Shown piece by piece: positions 19,179 through 27,662 of a stretch of DNA of 64,000 bases. The DNA lies in NCBI RefSeq assembly GCF_000018545.1, contig NC_012587.1, positions 372,001 through 436,000 on the forward strand, written 5' to 3'. Below the pieces are notes generated by a model. The model was not told the origin of the DNA and searched no databases. It was given only the letters and a program-made list of their open reading frames with translations. How positions within the stretch are numbered: position 1 is the first letter of the stretch; each line of letters starts with the position of its first letter. The position numbers and the translations under genes are program-made. Origin of the DNA: Sinorhizobium fredii NGR234. Lineage in GTDB: Bacteria; Pseudomonadota; Alphaproteobacteria; Rhizobiales; Rhizobiaceae.

Positions 19179-19310
19179 TTCCCCTCCGCATAAGGCCGCT
19201 TCAGGCGCGCGTGAGTTTGGCGCTCAGAATCCTATCCTTGCCCCTGCCCGTCAATGCGCCTTCTTCGTCTCTGCAGTCGTAAAGGGAAATGATCGGTCCC
19301 GCGCATCCCA

Positions 19311-19346
19311 AACAAGAACAGCGGGCTCACGCCCGCTGTTCTTGTT
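19311..19346 (-). terminator. Long hairpin terminator downstream of fbpA
   Basis: A perfect 16-bp stem, AACAAGAACAGCGGGC / GCCCGCTGTTCTTGTT, with a TCAC loop, located 18 bp after the fbpA stop on the minus strand. The stem ends supply the U/A-rich tracts, so it may work in both directions. Confidence 0.8.
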
Positions 19347-19363
19347 GCGCGGCATTCACCGCC

Positions 19364-20407
19364 TTAGTCTTGCGGGCCGTCGTTATAGCCGACCTTGTCG
19401 ACGAGTTCCGAAGCCTTCTTGCGGTTTGCCGCAATCTCGGCAAGCGGCAGGGAGTCCGGCTTGATCGTTCCAAAGGACTTGACGACGTCCGAGGGCTCGG
19501 CGCCCGGCAGCACTGGATATTCGAAGACCTGCTCGGCGTAGATCTTCTGCGCTTCGCCTTCCGACAGGAATTCCATCAGCTTGACGGCATTCTCCTTGTT
19601 CGGGGCGTTCTTCGCGAGCGCCATGCCGGAGATGTTGACGTGCGTGCCACGATCCTTCGCATTCGGGAAGAGGACCTTGATGGCCGAAGCCCATTCCTTC
19701 TGCTGCGGCTCCTTGTCGTTGGTCAGCATGAGACCGACATAGTAGCTGTTGCCGAGCGCGATATCGCATTCGCCGGCAAAGATCGCCTTTGCCTGATCAC
19801 GATCGCCGCCATCGGGCTTCTTGGAGAGATTGTCCCGGAATCCCGTCAGCCACTTCTCCGTCTCCGCCTCGCCGTGATGCGCGATCATCGAGGCGAACAG
19901 GCCGATATTGTAGGAATGCTGGCCATCGCGGGTGCAAAACTTGCCCTTCCATTTCGGGTCGGCAAGTTCTTCATAGGTGATGTCGTTCTGCGGCACGCGT
20001 TCCTTCGAGGCATAGACGACGCGACCGCGCGTCGTCAGGCCGAACCAGTTGCCGTCCGGATCGCGGAAATGCGCCGGGATGTCCTTGTTGATCGTCTCAT
20101 TGACGAGCGGCTGGGTCACGCCGGCGTCCTTCGCCTCGGTCAGGCGGCTGATGTCGACGGTCAAAATGACGTCGGCCGGAGAATTCGCGCCTTCCGCCTG
20201 GATGCGCTCGACCAGCCCCTTGTCGAGGAAGAGCACATTGGCGGCGATGCCGGTCTCCTTGGTGAAGGCATCGAGCAGCGGCTTGATGAGATCGGGCTGG
20301 CGGTAGGAATAGATATTGACCTCGCCCTCGGCCCGGGCAGGCGCGCTGAAAGCAAGGATCGCCGCCGCGACCGACAGGGTGCCGATCAACGTTTTTGAGG
20401 CAAGCAT
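19364..20407 (-). CDS. fbpA: Ferric iron ABC transporter periplasmic binding protein FbpA
   Basis: A 347-aa periplasmic protein with a cleavable signal peptide (cleavage after SAPARA, about residue 26). It belongs to the Fe(III)-binding (FutA/FbpA) family: VNIYSYRQPDLIKPLLDAF at the start of the mature protein and the twin-tyrosine iron site GNSYYVGLM. It is divergent from rirA, the iron regulator. A near match to an iron-responsive operator sits 32 bp before the ATG, so iron repression is expected. Neither the permease nor the ATPase is adjacent; a fused permease lies at 6945-8627. Confidence 0.9.
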   Translation of the reverse strand: MLASKTLIGTLSVAAAILAFSAPARAEGEVNIYSYRQPDLIKPLLDAFTKETGIAANVLFLDKGLVERIQAEGANSPADVILTVDISRLTEAKDAGVTQPLVNETINKDIPAHFRDPDGNWFGLTTRGRVVYASKERVPQNDITYEELADPKWKGKFCTRDGQHSYNIGLFASMIAHHGEAETEKWLTGFRDNLSKKPDGGDRDQAKAIFAGECDIALGNSYYVGLMLTNDKEPQQKEWASAIKVLFPNAKDRGTHVNISGMALAKNAPNKENAVKLMEFLSEGEAQKIYAEQVFEYPVLPGAEPSDVVKSFGTIKPDSLPLAEIAANRKKASELVDKVGYNDGPQD

Positions 20408-20438
20408 GGTGTTCTCTCTCCGTGTGGTGCTTATAAGT

Positions 20439-20453
20439 TAACCGAGTGAGTCA
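20439..20453. promoter_or_regulatory. Possible iron-responsive operator (IRO-like) before fbpA
   Basis: TAA-N9-TCA, one mismatch from the IRO consensus TGA-N9-TCA bound by RirA in rhizobia. It lies 32 bp upstream of the fbpA start. Assignment rests on position and the partial match. Confidence 0.4.
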
Positions 20454-20523
20454 TATTTCTACACCGGAAGAGCGACAGTCAACGGCGAAACGGCGAAGTA
20501 AAGCCTTCGTGAATTTTTCCTCT

Positions 20524-20540
20524 TTTGGAATTGTTCCAAA
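20524..20540. promoter_or_regulatory. 17-bp palindrome before rirA
   Basis: TTTGGAA-TTG-TTCCAAA, a perfect inverted repeat 54 bp upstream of the rirA start. It could be an operator for RirA itself (autoregulation) or another Rrf2-type or redox regulator; the binding protein is not identified. Confidence 0.5.
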
Positions 20541-20593
20541 CTACGTTCCGTCCTATATGAAGGAGGACGAATTTCTCGATCCCGGAGTGAATG

Positions 20594-21058
20594 ATGCGTC
20601 TGACGAAGCAAACAAACTACGCGGTTCGCATGCTGATGTACTGTGCTGCGAATGGCGAGAAGCTCAGCCGCATCCCTGAGATCGCCAAAGCTTACGGCGT
20701 TTCCGAGCTGTTTCTGTTCAAGATCCTGCAGCCCTTGACCAGGGCTGGCCTGGTCGAAACCGTGCGCGGCCGCAATGGCGGCGTGCGACTGCCGAAACCG
20801 GCCTCGGAGATCAGCCTCTTCGACGTGGTCAAGGTGACCGAGGACAGCTTCGCCATGGCGGAATGTTTCGAGGCGGGCGAAATCGATTGCCCCCTGGTCG
20901 ACAGTTGCGGCCTCAACGCCGCCTTGCGCAAGGCGTTGAACGCCTTCTTCGACGTGCTCAAGGGCTATACGATCGACGATCTCGTCAAGGCGCGGCCGCA
21001 GATCAACTTCCTTCTGGGTTTGGAGACCGGCCCGCGGCCGCAGACGTCCGCCGCCTGA
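20594..21058 (+). CDS. rirA: Rhizobial iron regulator RirA (Rrf2 family, Fe-S)
   Basis: A 154-aa Rrf2-family repressor and the main iron regulator in rhizobia; it binds DNA as a [4Fe-4S] form under iron sufficiency. The winged helix-turn-helix is at about 1-65 (LFLFKILQPLTRAGLVETVRG). The three cluster cysteines are C91, C99 and C105 in AECFEAGEIDCPLVDSCG, at the same positions as in characterised RirA. Start: the second of two adjacent ATGs (20594), 6 bp after CGGAG. It is divergent from fbpA and followed by a strong terminator. Confidence 0.95.
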   Translation: MRLTKQTNYAVRMLMYCAANGEKLSRIPEIAKAYGVSELFLFKILQPLTRAGLVETVRGRNGGVRLPKPASEISLFDVVKVTEDSFAMAECFEAGEIDCPLVDSCGLNAALRKALNAFFDVLKGYTIDDLVKARPQINFLLGLETGPRPQTSAA

Positions 21059-21079
21059 GTTTTCAAGTCCAGCAAATGT

Positions 21080-21106
21080 AGCGCGGAGGCCGGTTCTCCG
21101 CGCTTT
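21080..21106 (+). terminator. Rho-independent terminator of rirA
   Basis: Stem AGCGCGGAG / CTCCGCGCT with a 7-nt loop followed by TTTTT. It begins 22 bp after the rirA stop. Confidence 0.92.
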
Positions 21107-21266
21107 TTTGTGTCGTGATTTTTGACCCCGCCGCCGGTTTCGCCGGTGAGGGCGAATCGGCGTGCAATCCGGCTTGGCCGTTGCCCTAGTCGCTGTCGCT
21201 CCGACCCTCTACTTGTGGAAGAATTTTTCGCATAGACAAATTTCTGAAGCGAGTTATTGCATTGCG

Positions 21267-21305
21267 ACGACAAATGTCGTTCCATCCGTCCTTGACCGGA
21301 TGGAA
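21267..21305 (+). promoter_or_regulatory. Tandem inverted repeats in the dppA leader region
   Basis: ACGACAAATGTCGT (21267-21280) is a 14-bp palindrome, directly joined to the hairpin TTCCATCCG / CGGATGGAA (21280-21305, 8-nt loop). The pair lies 58-96 bp before the dppA start, where an operator or a leader RNA structure would be expected. No small gene is seen in the 304-bp gap between rirA and dppA. Confidence 0.5.
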
Positions 21306-21362
21306 AATTTCTCGCGGTCGAAAACAATACGAGAACAAAAAACAAATCTGGGAAGCAAGCTC

Positions 21363-22958
21363 ATGAAAAAGCTCACGACTCTCTTCGCAGCGACGGCGCT
21401 TGCCACGCTGATGGCCGGCACTGCCTGGTCGAAAACGTTCGTTTATTGCTCGGAAGGCTCGCCGGAGGGTTTTGACCCGGGCCTCTATACGGCCGGTACC
21501 ACGTTCGACGCTGCCGCGCACACCGTCTATAGCCGCCTGCTCGAATTCAAGAAGGGCACGACCGAAACCGAGCCCGGGCTTGCCGAAAGCTGGACGATTT
21601 CCGACGACGGCCTCGAATACACGTTCAAGCTCCGTCCCGGCGTCAAGTTCCAGACGACCGAGTTCTTCACGCCGACCCGCGAATTGAACGCCGACGACGT
21701 CATCTTCTCGCTGGAGCGCCAGTGGAAGTCCGACAATGCGTGGCACGGCTATGTGACCGGTGGTTCCTGGGAATACTTCGCCGGCATGGGGCTGCCGGAA
21801 CTGCTCGAGTCGATCGAGAAGGTCGACGACATGACGGTGAAGATCAAGCTAAAGCGCAAGGAAGCGCCGTTCCTCGCGAACCTCGCCATGCCCTTCGCTT
21901 CGATCATGTCAAAGGAATATGCCGACAAGCTGCAGGCCGAAGGCAAGATGAACCAGCTGAACCAGATGCCGCTCGGCACCGGTCCCTTTGCCTTTGTCGG
22001 CTATCAGCAGGATGCGGTCATCCGTTACAAGGCTCATCCGGACTATTGGGGCGGAAAGCAGAAGATCGACGATCTGGTCTTCTCGATCACCACCGATGCT
22101 GCCGTCCGGTTCCAGAAGCTCCAGGCCGGCGAATGCCACCTGATGCCCTATCCGAACGCGGCGGACGTCGAGGCGATGAAGGCTGATCCGAACCTCAAGG
22201 TGATGGAACAGGCCGGCCTCAACGTCGCCTATCTCGCCTATAACACCACGCAGGCTCCCTTCGACAAGCCCGAGGTCCGCAAGGCGCTGAACAAGGCGAT
22301 CAACAAGCAGGCGATCGTGGACGCCGTCTTCCAGGGGCAGGCGACGCCGGCGACGAACCCGATTCCGCCGACGATGTGGTCCTACGATGACACGGTCGCA
22401 GACGACACCTACGAGCCGGAAGTGGCGAAGAAGATGCTCGAGGACGCCGGCGTCAAGGACCTGTCGATGAAGGTCTGGGCAATGCCGGTCGCGCGGCCCT
22501 ACATGCTCAACGCACGTCGCGCCGCCGAGCTGATGCAGGCCGACTTCGCCAAGGTCGGTGTGAAGGTCGAGATCGTCTCCTACGAATGGGCCGAATATCT
22601 CGAGAAGTCCAAGGACAAGGCCCGCGATGGTGCGGTGATCCTCGGCTGGACCGGCGACAATGGCGACCCGGACAACTTCCTCGACACGCTGCTCGGCTGC
22701 GATGCCGTCGGCGGCAACAACCGCGCCCAGTGGTGCAACAAGGAGTTCGACGATCTGGTCACCAAGGCCAAGGAAGCCTCCGACGTTGCAGAGCGCACCA
22801 AGCTCTACCAACAGGCTCAGGCCGTGTTCAAGAAGGAGGCGCCCTGGGCAACGCTGGACCACTCGCTCTCGATCGTGCCGATGCGCAAGAATGTCGAAGG
22901 CTTCGTACAGAGCCCGCTCGGCGACTTTGCTTTCGACGGCGTTGATATTGTAGAGTAA
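21363..22958 (+). CDS. dppA: Dipeptide ABC transporter substrate-binding protein DppA
   Basis: A 531-aa periplasmic binding protein of the SBP_bac_5 family, with a signal peptide MKKLTTLFAATALATLMAGTA (cleavage near residue 23). Mature sequence patterns KTFVYCSEGSPEGFDPGLY and GDNGDPDNFLDTLLGCDAV match DppA; the latter lies near the ligand alpha-amino site. In rhizobia this system also takes up delta-aminolevulinic acid, a haem precursor. Start chosen at the ATG that gives the signal peptide. It heads the dppABCDF operon; a hairpin after the stop likely raises dppA expression relative to the rest. Confidence 0.93.
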   Translation: MKKLTTLFAATALATLMAGTAWSKTFVYCSEGSPEGFDPGLYTAGTTFDAAAHTVYSRLLEFKKGTTETEPGLAESWTISDDGLEYTFKLRPGVKFQTTEFFTPTRELNADDVIFSLERQWKSDNAWHGYVTGGSWEYFAGMGLPELLESIEKVDDMTVKIKLKRKEAPFLANLAMPFASIMSKEYADKLQAEGKMNQLNQMPLGTGPFAFVGYQQDAVIRYKAHPDYWGGKQKIDDLVFSITTDAAVRFQKLQAGECHLMPYPNAADVEAMKADPNLKVMEQAGLNVAYLAYNTTQAPFDKPEVRKALNKAINKQAIVDAVFQGQATPATNPIPPTMWSYDDTVADDTYEPEVAKKMLEDAGVKDLSMKVWAMPVARPYMLNARRAAELMQADFAKVGVKVEIVSYEWAEYLEKSKDKARDGAVILGWTGDNGDPDNFLDTLLGCDAVGGNNRAQWCNKEFDDLVTKAKEASDVAERTKLYQQAQAVFKKEAPWATLDHSLSIVPMRKNVEGFVQSPLGDFAFDGVDIVE

Positions 22959-22978
22959 TCTTACCGACTGACCCGAAG

Positions 22979-23017
22979 GGGGCGTTTGCCGTTGGGCGAG
23001 CGCCCCTCTTCCTTTTT
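22979..23017 (+). terminator. Intercistronic hairpin between dppA and dppB (attenuator)
   Basis: Stem GGGGCG / CGCCCC enclosing 16 nt, followed by TCTTCCTTTTTG. The stem is modest and the operon continues, so partial termination or RNA processing is likely. That would give excess binding protein over membrane components. Confidence 0.55.
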
Positions 23018-23067
23018 GCCAGTGCTGCAGCAACGAGGCCGCAGCGAGGATGGCATGAGGTTTGACT

Positions 23068-24072
23068 ATGTTTCGATTCCTGCTGGGGCGCTTGGCAGTG
23101 CTGATCCCGACCTTTATCGGGGTCTCGATCATTGCCTTCTCCTTCATCCGCCTGCTCCCGGGCGATCCCGTGGCGCTGCTGTCCGGCGAACGGGTCATGT
23201 CGCCGGAGCGGCATGCCGAGATTTCCCACCAGCTCGGCTTTGACCGGCACATCGTCGTGCAATACCTGGATTATCTCTGGGGTGTTCTTCAGGGCGATTT
23301 CGGCATATCGATCGTCACCAAGAAGCCGGTGATCGATCAGTTCCTGGAGCTCTTCCCGGCAACCGTCGAGCTTTCGCTGTGCGCCATCATCTTCGCCGTC
23401 GTCGTCGGTATTCCGGCCGGCGTGATTGCGGCGATCAAGCGGGGATCGATCCTCGACCAGCTGATCATGGGCACCGCGCTCGTCGGCTTTTCCATGCCGA
23501 TCTTCTGGTGGGGCCTGCTGCTGATCATCGTCGTCTCCGGCATATTGCAATGGACTCCGGTGTCCGGGCGCATCTCGCTGATGTTCTTCTTTCCCTCGGT
23601 TACCGGCTTCATGCTGATCGATTCGCTGCTGTCGGGACAGGACGGGGCGTTCAGGTCCGCCTTCAGCCATCTGATCCTGCCGACCATCGTGCTCGGCACC
23701 ATTCCGCTTGCCGTCATTGCGCGCCAGACCCGTTCGGCGATGCTCGAGGTGCTTTCGGAGGACTATGTCCGCACTGCGCGTGCTAAGGGGCTTCCCACCT
23801 TCCGCGTGGTCGGCATCCATGCCCTGCGCAACGCGATGATACCGGTCGTCACCACGATCGGCCTGCAGATCGGCGTGATGCTGGCAGGCGCCATCCTGAC
23901 GGAAACGATCTTCTCCTGGCCGGGCATCGGCAAATGGATGGTCGATTCCGTGTTCCGGCGCGACTACGCCGTCATCCAGGGCGGCCTGCTGATCATCGCC
24001 GCCGTCATCATGCTGGTGAACCTTGCCGTCGATCTGCTCTACGGGCTGATCAACCCCCGCATCCGGCATTGA
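23068..24072 (+). CDS. dppB: Dipeptide ABC transporter permease DppB
   Basis: A 334-aa inner-membrane permease with six helices. The N-terminal MFRFLLGRLAVLIPTFIGVS and the region LLPGDPVALLSGERVMSPE are typical of DppB/OppB, as is the EAA-type loop VRTARAKGLPTFRVVGIHALRN. The ATG at 23068 is used rather than a TTG two codons upstream. dppC starts 10 bp after the stop. Confidence 0.93.
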   Translation: MFRFLLGRLAVLIPTFIGVSIIAFSFIRLLPGDPVALLSGERVMSPERHAEISHQLGFDRHIVVQYLDYLWGVLQGDFGISIVTKKPVIDQFLELFPATVELSLCAIIFAVVVGIPAGVIAAIKRGSILDQLIMGTALVGFSMPIFWWGLLLIIVVSGILQWTPVSGRISLMFFFPSVTGFMLIDSLLSGQDGAFRSAFSHLILPTIVLGTIPLAVIARQTRSAMLEVLSEDYVRTARAKGLPTFRVVGIHALRNAMIPVVTTIGLQIGVMLAGAILTETIFSWPGIGKWMVDSVFRRDYAVIQGGLLIIAAVIMLVNLAVDLLYGLINPRIRH

Positions 24073-24082
24073 GGAGGGCGAT

Positions 24083-24991
24083 ATGACCGAAGTTACCGCA
24101 ACAAGCCCCATATCGACCGATCCGTCCCGCCGGGCGCGTCTCGCCGAGTTCTGGTACTATTTCTCGGAGAACCGCGGCGCCGTCATCGGCCTCTTCTTCT
24201 TCCTGTTCCTGGTCGTACTTGCTCTATGCGCGCCGCTCGTGGCACCGCACGACCCGACCGTCCAGTTCCGTGAGGCGGTATTGCTGCCGCCGTTCTGGCA
24301 GGAGGGTGGCCGCCTCGAATTTCTGCTCGGAACCGATGCGGTGGGCCGCGACATGCTGTCCCGCCTTATCTACGGCACGCGTTTCTCGCTGTTCGTCGGC
24401 GTGATCGTCACCACATTGTCGCTGGTCGGCGGCATCCTGGTCGGCGTTGTCGCCGGTTACTTCCGCGGATGGGTCGATACCTTCATCATGCGGATCATGG
24501 ATATCATCCTGGCCTTCCCGTCGCTGCTCCTGGCGCTTGTCCTGGTCGCGGTGCTCGGGCCGGGCCTCACAAATGCGATGATCGCCATCGCACTGGTCTT
24601 CCAGCCGCACTTCGTTCGCCTGACGCGAGCGGCCGTGATGACGGAGAAGACCCGGGACTACGTCGTCGCGGCGAAGGTCGCCGGAGCAGGGCACCTGCGG
24701 CTGATGTTCAGGACGATCCTGCCGAACTGCATGGCACCGCTCATCGTCCAGGCGACGCTTTCCTTTTCAAGCGCCATTCTCGACGCCGCGGCGCTCGGTT
24801 TCCTTGGCATGGGCGCGCAACCGCCGACGCCGGAATGGGGAACGATGCTGGCGGAGGCCCGCGAATTCATTCTTCGCGCCTGGTGGGTGGTGACGCTTCC
24901 AGGTCTCGCGATCCTGTTGACCGTGCTGGCAATCAACCTGATGGGCGATGGACTGCGTGATGCTCTCGACCCCAAGCTGAAGAGGTCCTGA
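24083..24991 (+). CDS. dppC: Dipeptide ABC transporter permease DppC
   Basis: A 302-aa second permease. It carries a cytoplasmic N-terminus, a first helix at about 32-52 (GLFFFLFLVVLALCAPLVAPHDP), the characteristic GTDAVGRDMLSRLIYGTRFSL segment, and the loop VVAAKVAGAGHLRLMFRTILPNCMAP. It follows dppB by 10 bp and precedes dppD by 1 bp. Confidence 0.93.
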   Translation: MTEVTATSPISTDPSRRARLAEFWYYFSENRGAVIGLFFFLFLVVLALCAPLVAPHDPTVQFREAVLLPPFWQEGGRLEFLLGTDAVGRDMLSRLIYGTRFSLFVGVIVTTLSLVGGILVGVVAGYFRGWVDTFIMRIMDIILAFPSLLLALVLVAVLGPGLTNAMIAIALVFQPHFVRLTRAAVMTEKTRDYVVAAKVAGAGHLRLMFRTILPNCMAPLIVQATLSFSSAILDAAALGFLGMGAQPPTPEWGTMLAEAREFILRAWWVVTLPGLAILLTVLAINLMGDGLRDALDPKLKRS

Positions 24992-24992
24992 C

Positions 24993-25847
24993 ATGGCGCT
25001 TCTTGAAATCGAAAATCTCGTCGTCGAATTCCAGACGGCAACGGGCCCCTTCCGGGCCGTCGACGGCGTATCGCTCAAGGTTCATGAGGGCGAGGTCCTG
25101 GCGATCGTCGGGGAGTCCGGCTCCGGCAAGTCCGTGTCCATGCTTGCGGCGATGGGGCTTCTGCCCTGGACCGCGAAGGTGACGGCCGACAAGCTCGCCT
25201 TCAACGGCCGTGACCTCTTGAAGATGCCGGCGGCCGAGCGCCGCAAGATCGTCGGCAAGGACATTGCGATGATCTTCCAGGAGCCGATCGCCAGCCTCAA
25301 TCCGTGCTTCACGGTCGGCTTTCAGATCGAGGAAGTGCTGCGCATCCACATGGGCCTCAACCGGGCGGCGCGGCGCAGGCGGGCGATCGAGCTCTTCCAG
25401 GCCGTCGGCATACCCGATCCGGCCGAGCGGCTCGGGCATTATCCGCACCAGATGTCGGGCGGGCAATGCCAGCGCGTGATGATCGCGATCGCCCTTGCCT
25501 GCAACCCGAAGCTCCTCATTGCCGACGAGCCGACGACGGCGCTCGACGTGACGATCCAGAAGCAGATCCTCGACCTCCTGATGAAGCTGCAGCAGGAATA
25601 CCGCATGGGCCTGATCATGATCACCCACAATATGGGCGTCGTCGCGGAAACGGCCGATCGCGTCGTCGTCCAGTACAAGGGCCGCAAGATCGAGGAGGCG
25701 GACGTGTTGTCGCTGTTCGAGGCGCCGAAGAGCAACTACACCCGGGCGCTTCTCGCGGCGCTGCCGGAAAATGCGACGGGCGACCGGTTGCCGACGATCT
25801 CCGAACTTTTCAATGAGCAGCAGACGCTCGAGGGAGCCGCTCGATGA
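24993..25847 (+). CDS. dppD: Dipeptide ABC transporter ATPase DppD
   Basis: A 284-aa ATPase with Walker A GESGSGKS, signature [15 protein letters not shown], Walker [13 protein letters not shown] and the H-loop [11 protein letters not shown]. It is shorter than the E. coli homologue at the C-terminus, as is common in rhizobial copies, and much of the Oligo_HPY tail is lacking. It overlaps dppF by 4 bp (ATGA), implying coupling. Confidence 0.92.
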   Translation: MALLEIENLVVEFQTATGPFRAVDGVSLKVHEGEVLAIVGESGSGKSVSMLAAMGLLPWTAKVTADKLAFNGRDLLKMPAAERRKIVGKDIAMIFQEPIASLNPCFTVGFQIEEVLRIHMGLNRAARRRRAIELFQAVGIPDPAERLGHYPHQMSGGQCQRVMIAIALACNPKLLIADEPTTALDVTIQKQILDLLMKLQQEYRMGLIMITHNMGVVAETADRVVVQYKGRKIEEADVLSLFEAPKSNYTRALLAALPENATGDRLPTISELFNEQQTLEGAAR

Positions 25848-26671
25848 CCCATGTTCTCGAAGCCCGCAACCTGGTGCGAGACTATCACATTCCCGGCAGC
25901 CTGTTTCGCAAGGCGCGCACCGTTCATGCGCTGAAGGGCGTCAGCTTTGCCGTCGACGAGGGCAAGACGCTGGCTATCGTCGGCGAAAGCGGCTGCGGCA
26001 AGTCGACGCTCGGACGCATCATCACGCTCATCGACCCGGCCACAGCCGGGGAACTGCTGATCGATGGCAAGAAAGTCGATATCGCCAGGGACGGCCTGAC
26101 CTCGGAGATGCGCCGCAAGGTACAGATCGTCTTCCAGAATCCCTACGGCTCCCTCAATCCGCGCCAGAAGATCGGCGATATCCTTGCGGAACCGCTCGTG
26201 ATCAACACCAAGGTTCCCGCCGGCGAGCGCCGCGACCGGGCGATGACGATGCTGAAGAAGGTCGGCCTCGAGGAGAAGCACTACAACCGCTATCCTCACA
26301 TGTTCTCGGGCGGCCAGCGGCAGCGCATCGCCATCGCCCGCGCCCTGATGCTGAACCCGAAGCTGCTCGTGCTGGACGAACCCGTTTCGGCGCTCGATCT
26401 CTCCGTCCAGGCCCAGGTGCTGAACCTGCTCGCCGATCTGCAGGACGAGTTCAAGCTGACCTATGTCTTCATCAGCCACGACCTCTCGGTGGTGCGCTAC
26501 ATCGCCGACGACGTGATGGTGATGTATTACGGCGAGGCCGTCGAGTATGGCAGCCGGGATGAGGTGTTTTCCAATCCGCAGCACAGCTATACGAAGACGC
26601 TGTTTGCCGCCACGCCACGGGCCGATGTTGCGAGTATCAAGGCCCGCCTCGCCCGCAGGAACGCCGCCTAG
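25844..26671 (+). CDS. dppF: Dipeptide ABC transporter ATPase DppF
   Basis: A 275-aa ATPase, last gene of the dpp operon. Walker A is GESGCGKST, the signature FSGGQRQRIAIARAL, Walker B LLVLDEPVSALD, H-loop FISHDLSVVRY. DppD and DppF together form the ATPase heterodimer. A 179-bp gap without visible gene separates it from ridA. Confidence 0.92.
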   Translation: MTHVLEARNLVRDYHIPGSLFRKARTVHALKGVSFAVDEGKTLAIVGESGCGKSTLGRIITLIDPATAGELLIDGKKVDIARDGLTSEMRRKVQIVFQNPYGSLNPRQKIGDILAEPLVINTKVPAGERRDRAMTMLKKVGLEEKHYNRYPHMFSGGQRQRIAIARALMLNPKLLVLDEPVSALDLSVQAQVLNLLADLQDEFKLTYVFISHDLSVVRYIADDVMVMYYGEAVEYGSRDEVFSNPQHSYTKTLFAATPRADVASIKARLARRNAA

Positions 26672-26850
26672 ACGGCGCGACGACCCGGCGGAATTCCCAC
26701 AAGCTGCGTCGCTCGCGCGAGTGCGGCTGGTTGGAGTTCCCGTCCCGATCGTGTAGAGCATCTGCCGCCGCTATTTGCGTTTTGGCCCTGGCGGCGGGCA
26801 GCCGAATTGGCCGGCAATCCCTTGTTCGGCCCAACACCAGGATGACGAAT

Positions 26851-27195
26851 ATGGAAATCAAGCGCTTCGAGACCGGTCCGCGGATGAGCCAGGCCGTGGT
26901 CTACAACAACACGGTCTATCTGGCCGGCCAGGTGGGCAACGCCGGAGACGATGTCGTCACGCAGACCAAGCAGGCGCTCGCCGAGGTCGACCGCCTGCTT
27001 GCGCTCGCCGGTACAGACAAGACGCGTATCCTCTCCGCCACAGTCTGGCTCGCCGATATGGCGGATTTCGCCAAGATGAACTCGGTCTGGGATGCCTGGG
27101 CGCCGCAGGGTCACACGCCCGCGCGCGCCACCGGCGAAGCCAAGCTGGCAACGCCTGAATACCTCGTCGAGGTCATCGTGACGGCAGCCGTCTAG
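26851..27195 (+). CDS. ridA: RidA/YjgF-family reactive-intermediate deaminase
   Basis: A 114-aa RidA-superfamily protein that would hydrolyse reactive enamine/imine intermediates from PLP enzymes such as threonine dehydratase. The fold signatures VYLAGQVG and the helix QALAEVDRLLALAGTDKTRILSATVWLADM are present. The active-site arginine expected in true RidA (R105) aligns with the ARATGEAKLATPEYLVEV region, where an arginine is present. Start ATG 26851 has AGGA 8 bp upstream; an in-frame ATG at 26842 sits on top of that site. Confidence 0.88.
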   Translation: MEIKRFETGPRMSQAVVYNNTVYLAGQVGNAGDDVVTQTKQALAEVDRLLALAGTDKTRILSATVWLADMADFAKMNSVWDAWAPQGHTPARATGEAKLATPEYLVEVIVTAAV

Positions 27196-27279
27196 GCGCT
27201 GCGTCAGGCAACGTTGTTTCTCCGCTCGAACGCCGCCGGCCGAAAGGCCTGGCGGCGTCTTGCTGCTGGCTCCCGAATA

Positions 27280-27304
27280 GGAACGATTCGCTTTTCGAAG
27301 CGTT
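27280..27304 (+). promoter_or_regulatory. EcfG/RpoE2-type promoter (perfect consensus)
   Basis: GGAAC (27280-27284), 16-nt spacer, CGTT (27301-27304). It lies 34 bp before the ATG of the 56-aa membrane protein, the right spacing for a short leader, and 2.5 kb from rsiA2/rsiB2, which act on this sigma factor class. Confidence 0.78.
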
Positions 27305-27337
27305 TATCGATCGTTCCCGTACGTGGAGGAATTGCCC

Positions 27338-27508
27338 ATGCTCTATTGGCTGCCGCGGCTCTGTTTGCTGCTGATCGCCGGTGTGGTTTTGGGCTTTGGC
27401 CTTTTCCCGCGGACGTCCGAGGACGTAGCTTATACGTTGTTGATAATCCTTGTGGGGCTGGGGCTGCTTTCCGTGACGCTCCACATATTTCCGCCAGAAG
27501 AGCATTGA
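27338..27508 (+). CDS. Small two-helix membrane protein, stress-regulated
   Basis: A 56-aa protein with two hydrophobic segments (about 3-20 and 32-50, LLIILVGLGLLSVTLHIF) and a short acidic tail PPEEH. I do not recognise a named family; similar short hypothetical membrane proteins occur in rhizobia, sometimes annotated as DUF1328-like. The GGAGGA site at 27325 is 7 bp before the ATG. An in-frame upstream GTG at 27323 overlaps that site and is rejected. A perfect EcfG-type promoter upstream suggests induction in stationary phase, heat or osmotic stress. Confidence 0.75.
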   Translation: MLYWLPRLCLLLIAGVVLGFGLFPRTSEDVAYTLLIILVGLGLLSVTLHIFPPEEH

Positions 27509-27662
27509 CCGGGGGCCGCTGCGATCACGGGCGGAGAACCGCCCAAGCCTTCCTCTCAACGGCCTCCGTGGGTGCCGACGCGCGGCGCGTGGCCGGCGGT
27601 TCATGGCGCTGCCAAGAACAAGGCTGCCAGGCGCAGGCAGAGCGGTTTGAAGAGGCGTGTCG

